Assembly (NCBI RefSeq): GCF_900476395.1 | Contig: NZ_UIHB01000002.1 | Coordinates: 310,001 to 374,000 of the forward strand | Length of the DNA: 64,000 bases | Reading direction: 5' to 3' | Source: Xanthomonas euroxanthea | Lineage (GTDB): Bacteria; Pseudomonadota; Gammaproteobacteria; Xanthomonadales; Xanthomonadaceae | Shown: one piece after another, positions 33,546 to 41,356 of the stretch | Numbering within the stretch: position 1 is the first letter of the stretch | Layout of the letters: each line of letters begins with the position of its first letter | Translations under genes and position numbers: made by a program | The notes under the pieces: model-generated | Database searches by the model: none | What the model saw: the letters and a program-made list of their open reading frames with translations, nothing else | What the model was told of the DNA's origin: nothing

Positions 33546-33943
33546 AGCCTATGATCCAGCAGCCAGACGACGAGGCCCGAGGTGGGCGGCGTGGCCACGC
33601 TGGGCTACATCGAGACTCTGGAGTCAGGCACAGCGGTGCACACACAAGATGTCGCGCCATGGCTCAAGCCTAGGCGCTCGCTTAAGTCAGCATTCCGTTC
33701 AGGATGCTTAGCGGTTGCTAAGAATTTGGGCAAGCATGTTGTAACACCTGCGTTACATGTGTAGGATGATGCACGTTGGACCAATGGCAAGAGCCGGCGG
33801 TGATGCTTGGTCGAGGTTGTAGGCTACATCCGCAGAGGGTCACTTCACTATCGACAAGTGGAGTAGTGACGCCAGCCCGCAAGGGCGCCGACGAACCGCC
33901 CGTAATGGTGACATTACGGCCTGCTAAGAAGGTTGCTTCGGCG

Positions 33944-34432
33944 TCACGGTCCAATGCGTTTAAGGGCTCCCACCTGGGAGCCCTTTGCGTAAGTGGGTTT
34001 ATAGCCAGCGGTCACTACCGAGTATGTTTCTGGCACAGATGTGCGGGCCAGGTCAATAATCACTTGGCCCGCGCGGAGTGAGAAGACTTCCAGACGCTCA
34101 CCAAATTCGTAATAGATCGCCGTATTTGGCCTCAAAGCGTTCGCGACCATTTCACATACGAAAGCCATAGCTTCATCGTGACTAACAATGTGCGCGCAGT
34201 GCTCCCGCCAGATATGTTGGAATCCGAATCCACGGTGCCTGCCGCGGTGCTCGCCGTATTTCAGGTGAATGGCGCCAGCGGGAAAAGGTGGACCGCTTTT
34301 GAAGTTTAGTTGCGGCACCAATCCGTAGACATCCGTTCCATTGCTGGGATGCAACAGTCGCTGCTCACGCGTCCATTCGATCGATTTGTTCAAGAAGTAG
34401 GCTTGTCTGCGGTCGATGAAGACCGCTGGCAT
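33944..34432 (-). CDS. Possible nuclease-type toxin (BECR-like)
   Basis: A 162-residue ORF without signal peptide. The central region has RGRHRGFGFQHIWREHCAHI and later IIDLARTSVPETYSVVTAGY, a layout like the phage/polymorphic toxin BECR-fold RNases (HxxGFGxxHIxxxH), but I cannot confirm the family. There is no good ribosome site at the ATG, so the 5' end may be truncated or the start non-standard. A strong hairpin lies inside the last codons. It occupies the toxin/immunity part of element B, so a toxin role is plausible. Confidence 0.45.
   Translation of the reverse strand: MPAVFIDRRQAYFLNKSIEWTREQRLLHPSNGTDVYGLVPQLNFKSGPPFPAGAIHLKYGEHRGRHRGFGFQHIWREHCAHIVSHDEAMAFVCEMVANALRPNTAIYYEFGERLEVFSLRAGQVIIDLARTSVPETYSVVTAGYKPTYAKGSQVGALKRIGP
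33962..33985. terminator. Hairpin at the 3' end of the possible toxin gene
   Basis: Perfect 10-bp stem AAGGGCTCCC / GGGAGCCCTT with a 4-nt loop. It overlaps the last codons of the leftward gene at 33944. Symmetrical, so may terminate in both directions, but the T-run is short. Confidence 0.5.
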
Positions 34433-34545
34433 GAATGTGTTGGCAATGTTAGCACCGAGAGACCACCCGCATTAGTCGTGTCTGCCTACGCCGTTGAGAG
34501 ATATTTTGTGGTGTAGTCGACGCTCACTCACACAAGGAGCAATGC

Positions 34546-34734
34546 ATGTCCCAGACAGTGCAAGAGATAGCAAAAGACATTCTTGTCGCAGCGCTTGCCA
34601 AGACTAATTGCGGCATCGGTGCGGCAGGTCAGTCAGATGCGGCGGCCGAGTCAATTGCCAAGGCTTACAAGATCATCCACGCAGCTGTGAAGGAAGCAAA
34701 GGGCGGCGGCGGGTCACTATCTGGCTCAATCTAG
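34546..34734 (+). CDS. Small protein with strong ribosome site
   Basis: A 62-residue ORF (MSQTVQEIAKDILVAALAKT, then an Ala-rich helix and a Gly/Ser tail), preceded by AAGGAGCAATGC, which supports translation. Divergent from the possible toxin gene at 33944-34432. It could be an antitoxin or immunity partner, or a small regulator. Unknown family. Confidence 0.5.
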   Translation: MSQTVQEIAKDILVAALAKTNCGIGAAGQSDAAAESIAKAYKIIHAAVKEAKGGGGSLSGSI

Positions 34735-34785
34735 GCGAAGAACCCTGCTCCCATCCGGAGCGAAAATCCGGAATCCAGCGAAGCA

Positions 34786-34915
34786 GGCCTTAAGGTCACC
34801 CAGCCTGCGGGAAGACCTGGGTCTCTTAGACATTCGAGTGCTGCACCACTTGGTCATCGTCGCCCAGGGGGGGGGCATAGCCCCCCTGACTACCGGATTG
34901 GCCTGAGCCAAGGCG
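34786..34915 (+). pseudogene. 3' fossil of radC
   Basis: The sequence reads LGLLDIRVLHHLVIV, then a run of nine G and GGCATAG, matching the last codons and stop region of radC at 9210-9299 (SLLDIRVLDHLVIGG ... GGGCATAG). The JAMM part is gone. It lies at the same relative position as in element A, directly before the immunity/effector pair. Confidence 0.7.
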
Positions 34916-34957
34916 CTGGCGGTAAGCTGTCTAACTTCCCGACACCCGGATGTGCCC

Positions 34958-35650
34958 ATGGATGTATTTAGTCAAGGAAGGCGCATCGCCAAGGCCCTTT
35001 CAACAGGCGCGCTGTTGTTGGGATTGGTCGCATGCGCGCAATCGTCAAACGCCCATCAGGAAAAAGCCATGAAGGAACCAACCTCGGCTGACGTTCGGCG
35101 CGAGCAGGACCGCATCGCGGCACTTGTCGATGCTGCCGCCCCTGAGCGTTCGGCGCCTATGATGACCTGGGACGGCTATCCCGCACTGCAACCAGGGGCT
35201 GAACTCACCGCCGACCAACTGCTTAAACAAATCAAAGCGCTCGCCCAGTCCTTTCACGCTCAAGCAGACTCCGACCCTGCCAATGTGGAGCGAGTCTTGG
35301 GCATCGCGCTTCCTCCCGACGTCAAGCATGAGCGCAGGGGAGTGACCGGCAAGGTGGGGCGGGGCACTTACGAGTGGGCCGTGTGGAAGGGGGCGCCCAA
35401 GCTCCCCGGGCACCGGGTGGAACTGACCCTTACCCCGAATGCCTGCCTCGCCTATGACGCATTGAAAAAGCAAATGGAAGCCGACGGCTTCCGGGTGTAT
35501 GTGCCAACCTTCGGCGACGATCAACGAATCACGTTCGACAAGATCGTCGGTCCCTCGCTCGGGCTCTACATTGCCGTGACTCCTGACCATCGGGACGCGC
35601 CGACCTGCGTGACGGTCGTTGTCTTTGAAATGGAGCGCAGCGATGCTTGA
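34958..35650 (+). CDS. Immunity lipoprotein for the following effector
   Basis: A 230-residue protein from the ATG at 34958 (a GTG at 34952 is also in frame). It has a signal sequence with a VACA lipobox, so is envelope-anchored and faces the periplasm. The C-terminal half has HRVELTLTPNACLAYDALKK and SLGLYIAVTPDH segments and is beta-rich. Its stop overlaps the effector start in ATGCTTGA, so the two are translationally coupled. Lipoprotein immunity proteins paired with X-T4SS effectors protect against toxins acting in the periplasm. Confidence 0.78.
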   Translation: MDVFSQGRRIAKALSTGALLLGLVACAQSSNAHQEKAMKEPTSADVRREQDRIAALVDAAAPERSAPMMTWDGYPALQPGAELTADQLLKQIKALAQSFHAQADSDPANVERVLGIALPPDVKHERRGVTGKVGRGTYEWAVWKGAPKLPGHRVELTLTPNACLAYDALKKQMEADGFRVYVPTFGDDQRITFDKIVGPSLGLYIAVTPDHRDAPTCVTVVVFEMERSDA

Positions 35651-37055
35651 CCCTCGCATTGAGCGCATGCTCCAGGAGACCGAACAACAATCGTCTCTGT
35701 CCCCAGGTGCAGCCAAGGACCTCCGCGAGGCGGTGGAGTCCTCTCCTTACTTGGTCGAGGTGATGACCAAAGCCATCGACAACGGCGACCTTGAGCACAT
35801 CAAGTTCGCTCACACGCCCAACGAAGGCGGGCACTATAGCCATAGCGAAAAGGCGATCAGCGTCAACGCCGATGTGTTGCAGCGACCTTCCCGGACAGAG
35901 CGGATAGACCAGCTGACGGGTGTTCTTGGGCACGAGACGGGGCATGCTTTGATGGCCCGCTCCAACGACCTCAGCACCTACAAGCTGTCCTACCGAATCG
36001 ATGAGGCGCTCAAAGAGGGCGCACGCTACGGCGATGCGACGGTGGACATCACTCCGCTGGCAAAGGAATACATCAACGCTTCCCGAGAGAACGAAGCGCT
36101 AGCTGAAATGGTATCGATGAATTCGGTGGCCAGTCGGGTCAAACACCAAGACAGCAACGTCAGCGAAGCAGAGCTGCTTTATCGCCTCGACCCGACCACG
36201 CCTTGTGTCACGAACGGGCGGCTGGCCCCAGGCATCCAGATGGATGTTCAGGGCGTCCAGCACACCGACAACCGCATTGACAGCCCGGCCGTAAAAGCCG
36301 TGGCGATTTGTCAGTTCGATCAGTCCGGCAAAGGCCTGGGCGCGTTAGGTCACTCCGACTACAACGCCTTTTACTTGTCCTACGTGGTGTCCGCCGGGGC
36401 TGCCGTATCCCGTGACCTAGATAGGGCCTCCAGCCAGTCGATTCCTAGCCTTGGCCTCAACCTAAAGGAGCTTGGTAGTTCGGTGGAAGAGATCCAGGCG
36501 GCAGGCATTGGACTGGGTGGGCAAGGGAAAGCCTTCGGATTCACCGACACTTCTGACGGGCAGCTACGACCCACGGAGGTGCGGCAGATTGGGAAAGGCG
36601 GCGTCGGTCAGCCGGACACGGCACCTCAGGCCGTCTCCCGCGACCAGGCCGTGCTGGCCGACAACCCAGCTCACCCGGATCATTCGACCTACCAGCAAAT
36701 CCATTCCTGGGTGCGCGGCACCGGAAACTGGAACGACGAGGAAACTAGGAACGTCTCGGCTGCCCTTTACAAGCAGCAGACCGAAGATCCGTTGCTGAGG
36801 CGAGTGGATCAGGTCACCGGGGGCCTAGGCCGCGATGGGGCGCACAACGTCTTTGCGGTCTACGCCCCACATGGAATGGGGGTCGCGCCCATGTTCCATG
36901 CCCATGTCGATGGACGCGATGCCTCCCAGCAGCCGGCCCAGCAGAACCTTCAGCAGGCCGAGGTCATCAAGCAAGACCAAGTGCGTCAGCAGCAGATGGA
37001 GCAGACTCAGCAGCAAACAGCCCAGCAGGAGCAGGGGCCGCGGATGACCATGTGA
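35643..37055 (+). CDS. X-T4SS effector with zinc-metallopeptidase domain and XVIPCD
   Basis: A 470-residue protein from the ATG at 35643. The N-terminal domain has a zincin motif, His97-Glu98-Thr-Gly-His101 (VLGHETGHALMA), with Glu151 in SRENEALAEMV as likely third ligand. From about residue 338 an XVIPCD follows (ADNPAHPDHSTY, IHSWVRGTGNWNDEE, VTGGLGRDGAHNVFAVY) and a Gln-rich tail almost identical to that of the effector at 10639-13230. Secretion through VirD4 and an attack on a periplasmic or cell-wall protein of rivals is inferred, supported by the lipoprotein immunity gene overlapping its start. Confidence 0.88.
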   Translation: MLDPRIERMLQETEQQSSLSPGAAKDLREAVESSPYLVEVMTKAIDNGDLEHIKFAHTPNEGGHYSHSEKAISVNADVLQRPSRTERIDQLTGVLGHETGHALMARSNDLSTYKLSYRIDEALKEGARYGDATVDITPLAKEYINASRENEALAEMVSMNSVASRVKHQDSNVSEAELLYRLDPTTPCVTNGRLAPGIQMDVQGVQHTDNRIDSPAVKAVAICQFDQSGKGLGALGHSDYNAFYLSYVVSAGAAVSRDLDRASSQSIPSLGLNLKELGSSVEEIQAAGIGLGGQGKAFGFTDTSDGQLRPTEVRQIGKGGVGQPDTAPQAVSRDQAVLADNPAHPDHSTYQQIHSWVRGTGNWNDEETRNVSAALYKQQTEDPLLRRVDQVTGGLGRDGAHNVFAVYAPHGMGVAPMFHAHVDGRDASQQPAQQNLQQAEVIKQDQVRQQQMEQTQQQTAQQEQGPRMTM

Positions 37056-37294
37056 TGGGGAGGGGGGCGTCTAATGCTTGGGAGAAAAGGGCTGCGTCGC
37101 AAGATTTAGACTTCCTGCTTTCCGTCCTCAAATGAGCGGGATTACCGAGGCTCGTTCGAGCCGACGTCCCCGCCGACAGGACCAGCGAGCGATGCTGGCC
37201 TTTTTGTAGCGGTAGCTCTGGCGCCACCTTGCCTTAGCCAGTCATTGAACGACCATGAGACCGCCCGTGGATAGAACGAGGCCGAGCAATGGAT

Positions 37295-38098
37295 TCAAGC
37301 CCGCTTGCGCCGGTCGCGGTGGCGAACGTTCTTCGCGTTTTGAGCGCCCATCATTTTTTCTGGCGGAAGATCCAAAATCACATTGGCGAGCGTCGCTGCC
37401 GCGCTATCAGAGAGCCGGAATGACCGGCGCAAGCCCCCCATTCCGGAATGCTGGTTGTCAGAGACGCCGCTGTGGAGGGCGCGGATGAAATCCGCTCTGG
37501 ATGGACGCTTGCTCTCGGACATTGCGGCGGTGCGGACATCGTCCGCAGTCACTTCCGCTTTTCCGGCATCCAGGCCGATGACGCGCACCATGGATGCGAG
37601 CGATGGCCAATACTTCAACTCGAACCGACCAGTGAGGTTCTCCAACTCGTTCTTTAGGAAGGACTGGTAGAGGCCGTTGTTCGGGCCCGCTTGGTGCATG
37701 ACATCAACTGGGTGGTAGAGCGTGTCGCAGCTAAAAGGCGACCGATTGGACAGGTCGTCGCGCTCGATCAGGACATCCGCCAGCTGCGCGGACAGCGCGC
37801 CAATCTTAGCGTTCACCTTTTCTAGGCGCTTCCTGCTGGCGCGGTCCTCGAGATTCTTGTCCGGGGTCCAATACGCCCCTGTTGCCAAGACGCAGCAGTC
37901 CAAAAAGACCTTCCATTCCAATCCGTGGAACCCCAATGAGCGCTCCACTTCTTCGTAGACGGGGCGCAACTCGGCGCTTCGGCTCAAGAGTAGCTGGGCG
38001 ACTTTCGTTTCAGAGAAGGCAATCTGAGCCTCCTCGTTGGTGGCGATTTGCTTTCGGAGATGGTCTTCGCAGACTTGTTGGGCATGGGAGGTGGTCAC
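37295..38098 (-). CDS. Hypothetical cytoplasmic protein
   Basis: A 267-residue, mainly helical protein without signal peptide (starts MTTSHAQQVCEDHLRKQIAT). Visible segments are ELRPVYEEVERSLGFHGLEW, a coiled-coil-like RKRLEKVNAKIGALSAQLAD and a basic C-terminus. No recognised motif. The 37056-37294 gap before it holds no clear gene. It stands alone in the cargo part of element B; a defence or toxin role is possible from context only. Confidence 0.6.
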   Translation of the reverse strand: MTTSHAQQVCEDHLRKQIATNEEAQIAFSETKVAQLLLSRSAELRPVYEEVERSLGFHGLEWKVFLDCCVLATGAYWTPDKNLEDRASRKRLEKVNAKIGALSAQLADVLIERDDLSNRSPFSCDTLYHPVDVMHQAGPNNGLYQSFLKNELENLTGRFELKYWPSLASMVRVIGLDAGKAEVTADDVRTAAMSESKRPSRADFIRALHSGVSDNQHSGMGGLRRSFRLSDSAAATLANVILDLPPEKMMGAQNAKNVRHRDRRKRA

Positions 38099-38364
38099 GG
38101 TCGAATGATCCGATGGGGATGTGAGTTGTTAGGCTAGGGCGGTCGAACGGGCCTGTCGGCATCCGAAAAGAAGTTTTTTCGATCCCTTTCAGATCCCGGC
38201 TATCCGTCAGCGCCTCAACTACGTCCGAAAGCTCAACGTCACCAAGCCCCAAACATCAACCCCACGTCAGCGGGAACGACGACGGAGGCGTTGGCGTGAC
38301 TGCCGAAATGGAGCTCCAGGCGACCGCCGTCCGTGGAACGGAGAGGGAGCGTTGCTGCACCATT

Positions 38365-38850
38365 TCACGCGCCGGCGTCAAGCGAGCCGGCATCTAGGGA
38401 GCGTTGAAGGGCGAGCGCTACCTGGGTCGCGGCATGCACCCAATCATCGTCCTCCGCGTAGGGATCGTCTTCATAATCCTCCTTGCCGCCGTGAAAAAGG
38501 TTGTTGCGGACCTGGCGCATGGCTTCCACCAACGCCACCGCATCCGATTCCGCATCGAGTGGGCAGGGCATGAAGCGGGCCACCAAGCGACCCTCATCGT
38601 CCAAGATCTTCTGCTTCATGGGCCTCACGTCGCGTTGGCTTAGAAGGCGCTGGCGTGCCCAGCCTGGAACGTCTTTAGCAAAGGCATCGCCAAGCTGACG
38701 GACGCGCGCTTCCACCACGCGCCAGGCGACGTCGGGCGTTGGCTTCCCATCCCGATCTTTCCGGAAGAAGTCCCCGTGCCGTCGAAGCTGGAACTCCAGC
38801 TTGCTGACAGATTTGAGGAGGTCGTAGGCGAGGTCTTGGTGAACGGGCAT
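38365..38850 (-). CDS. Small HEPN-domain protein
   Basis: About 161 residues from the ATG at 38850, helical throughout. The motif VRNNLFHGGKED, with Arg115 and His120, is a classic HEPN Rx4H site. The acidic stretch KEDYEDDPYAEDDDW follows. HEPN proteins of this size often act as RNase toxins or RNA-binding partners. No antitoxin is adjacent. The longer upstream reading frame is rejected because it runs through the opposite-strand pseudogene. Confidence 0.65.
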   Translation of the reverse strand: MPVHQDLAYDLLKSVSKLEFQLRRHGDFFRKDRDGKPTPDVAWRVVEARVRQLGDAFAKDVPGWARQRLLSQRDVRPMKQKILDDEGRLVARFMPCPLDAESDAVALVEAMRQVRNNLFHGGKEDYEDDPYAEDDDWVHAATQVALALQRSLDAGSLDAGA

Positions 38851-38947
38851 GCCGGCATCGTATCCCAGCACTGGGGGATCCACATCGGCACGCGGCGCTG
38901 CTAAGGTCCGAGGGCCGCCAGGAAGGCAACTTACAGGGGATGGTTGA

Positions 38948-39580
38948 ATGCGCTTGAGAAAGATCGGGTTGCGTTGGAACAAAGTCACCGCTGCCGCCGG
39001 CATCACGGCCGCCTTATGCATCAACATCGGCCTGCGCCCAGGGCCCAACCGGAATCGGCGCCCTTCAAATCGGGCTGACCAAGGCCCAGGTCCTCGCACT
39101 CCCAAGCGAAGGGGTGCATCTGGCTGCGCCGATGCTCGACAGGCCAGACGATGCGTCCTCAAACACACCTGCAGCAATGGAGAAGTTCAGCGCAACGGTC
39201 CTGACCCCGTGGCGCAGCGAGCCGATGGAATCCTCCCTGACGTTCGAGGGGGGAAGCTGGCTTTGATCACGCTCCGGTGGCGCAACGACAGCGTGCTTAT
39301 GACGACCGTAGTCGCCCAGATTTCTGAGAAGTTTGGCCCGCCCAAAGAGTCGGACGAGCGCCGGGCCGAGAGTTGCCCAACTTCCGCTGGTGCATCTGAG
39401 CAGGTCCGCAGCGGGATACTGACCCGCTCCTGGAAGCAAACCAATGGCAAGCGGGTGATCGTCACGGGGGCCACCACGCTTGCCAGTGACAGCTGTTTAG
39501 GAAGGCGAGAAGGCAAGGAGCCATCGGCAATCAACATGTTGCTGATTTCTGCCGTGGGCAACGTAGAAAGCCCGTTTTAA
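38948..39580 (+). pseudogene. Frameshifted exported protein
   Basis: Starts with a signal-like MRLRKIGLRWNKVTAAAGIT, but the body is spread over frames. The +1 frame reads GALQIGLTKAQVLALPSEG, then FSATVLTPWRSEP. After a run of six G at about 39247 the original frame resumes with GGKLALITLRWRNDSVLMTT. Two frameshifts separate parts that together look like one secreted protein. It could be a lost immunity protein. The homopolymer site leaves open a sequencing error. Confidence 0.55.
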
Positions 39581-39599
39581 CCAAGGAAAGGACACTCGC

Positions 39600-39857
39600 T
39601 TGAAAAAAGATTGGCCTGGCCGCCGCACTTCTGGCCTTTGCCAACCCCGCTCTCTCTAAGCAGGGAGAAGTTTGCTCCTCCCCAGCCAGGTCGGCACGAT
39701 GCAGCACCTGGACAGCACCACGACGCTTCAATGCAAGGAGGTTGACCTCCTCGAAGACAACGTCGGCAGTCACGCGCCTGACGTTGCCCAGCACCTGCAA
39801 AAAATGCTGATCGCTGTTTGGTGGCAGCTAGACGCAGATGAAGAGGATGTAACGTAA
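39600..39857 (+). pseudogene. Frameshifted small secreted protein
   Basis: A signal-peptide-like KKIGLAAALLAFANPALS in one frame is continued in another by TTTLQCKEVDLLEDNVGSH and HLQKMLIAVWWQLDA. The frame break lies near a CT-rich tract around 39665-39700. It follows the pseudogene at 38948 directly and may have belonged to the same operon. Nothing supportable in 39858-39973. Confidence 0.4.
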
Positions 39858-39973
39858 GAGCCATCTTCCTCGCAGTCCCTCGCACTCTTTAACCAGAAAT
39901 CCCTAACAAAGAGGTTTCAAATTGCTTAATTTAAGGTGAATTACTTCTGCGCATTGTTAGTTTAATGATTGAT

Positions 39974-40729
39974 TTAGTCAACGTCCAGCGACTTGGTCGC
40001 AAGAAGAATTCCCTTCACGTGCATCGCATCGTCAGACCTCTCGCGTTGCTCTCCGGTCAACTCGAGCGAAAGCATATTAACCATACATCCAGCTTCATCG
40101 GAACGCTCGGTCATGATGCAGCGTGGGTCGCGAGGATTCTTCACAATCGCCGAGTGGTTTGCTTCGAGGATCGAAATATTGATCCTGCGGCAGAGTCTTC
40201 CTGAATATATGAAGTCTTCAATGTGGTTACAGGACTGGAATGGAGCGCCGCATATCGAACAGTCGCCTAGTGTGGAGCGGAACGCGGGACTGTTGAAGAC
40301 CATGTGTTCGGGAAATAGCACTCGTCGCGCATCGGTGAGCAATGCTTCATGGTTCCGGATTCCTTCGTAATCGTTAATCCTTAGAGCTAGGTCTTTGTAG
40401 TCAATCGCATCCATTAGCGAGTGCCAGGCGCTTTCCGGCTCACTATTCTTAATATTTATCCAAGTCTCTAGGCACGATTGAACACTTCTTATAAAGCACT
40501 GGAAGTGAAAGAGCTCGTTAGCTTGTCGTTCCACTTCATGGTCAATGGCCCAACGTTTGAAGGCCTTGAGCTCCGCGATGAACTCATCTATCTCCTTTGT
40601 CTTGGCTACCTGTAGCTTGCTTGAGCGGACAATCAGATTTAGCTGGCCCGCCGAGTCTAGGAAGGCAAGGCACGTTTTCACAACTCCCGGATGGGTGAAT
40701 GGAGGAGGGCCGAAAAAATTACTTTCCAC
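39974..40729 (-). CDS. Zinc-ribbon protein of the OLD operon
   Basis: A 251-residue protein, helical in the first 150 residues. Near residue 160-185 it has a CSICGAPFQSCNHIEDF segment and a later Cys, a probable zinc-binding knuckle. Its start overlaps the end of the 158-residue gene upstream. Together with the OLD-type ATPase gene it forms a leftward operon with AT-rich codon use unlike its flanks. Family not recognised; probably a defence accessory. Confidence 0.65.
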   Translation of the reverse strand: MESNFFGPPPFTHPGVVKTCLAFLDSAGQLNLIVRSSKLQVAKTKEIDEFIAELKAFKRWAIDHEVERQANELFHFQCFIRSVQSCLETWINIKNSEPESAWHSLMDAIDYKDLALRINDYEGIRNHEALLTDARRVLFPEHMVFNSPAFRSTLGDCSICGAPFQSCNHIEDFIYSGRLCRRINISILEANHSAIVKNPRDPRCIMTERSDEAGCMVNMLSLELTGEQRERSDDAMHVKGILLATKSLDVD

Positions 40730-41195
40730 GACGCACTGCCTCTTTCAGGGCGGGTCCAATGGTGGATAGCCCATTGACGGGTCCTTTGTAGTCCAGCTTG
40801 ATGCTGCGCGCCCCCTCTGTTTCTTCCACTACGCAGGATAGCTCTACGGGTGCGCTTTCGGATTTCCCAGAGTCCTTAAGGAATGCGGTGATGATGTCAA
40901 GTGTGGTTCTTATGAGTTCTTGGTTCTCGATTAAGGCTTGGGCAACGAACAGTATCGTGGGTAAATAGATAGTCGAAGATCGTTGGTCATAGAGATCATC
41001 CATTGGCGTAAGGAAGTCGATCTCTAGCTGTGCTTCGGCATATTTCTTTAGAGAAATGGCAGTGGATGCGTATGAATGGCCGCCGGATTCTAGGCTGCCC
41101 GATACTGGGAGAATGATGACGTCTTTCTGGGCTGCAGTTTTGGGAAGCGTTGGAGTGGGAATAGAGGTAATTGTGATGCCTTGATTGCTGTCCAT
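40719..41195 (-). CDS. Hypothetical protein of the OLD operon
   Basis: About 158 residues from the ATG at 41195, or 180 from a GTG at 41261; no clear ribosome site decides. No signal, and the hydrophobic stretch STIYLPTILFVAQALI is more likely a buried helix than a membrane segment. The C-terminus VELSCVVEETEGARSIKLDY is beta-like. It lies between the OLD ATPase gene and the zinc-ribbon gene and overlaps the latter, so it is part of the operon. Function unknown. Confidence 0.6.
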   Translation of the reverse strand: MDSNQGITITSIPTPTLPKTAAQKDVIILPVSGSLESGGHSYASTAISLKKYAEAQLEIDFLTPMDDLYDQRSSTIYLPTILFVAQALIENQELIRTTLDIITAFLKDSGKSESAPVELSCVVEETEGARSIKLDYKGPVNGLSTIGPALKEAVRRGK

Positions 41196-41356
41196 TTTAG
41201 TTATTGCTCGCGCTCGCAAGTTGGGGATGGTCTGATGGGTGTAGCTGGTTTGCTTAGCCACTTAGGCGGGGGGTGAACCCTATAAATCTGTTCGAGCGCT
41301 TGGCGCAGCGGGGACAAGATGGTCTGAAACGGTCGGACGACTACCTGTAAGGTTGC

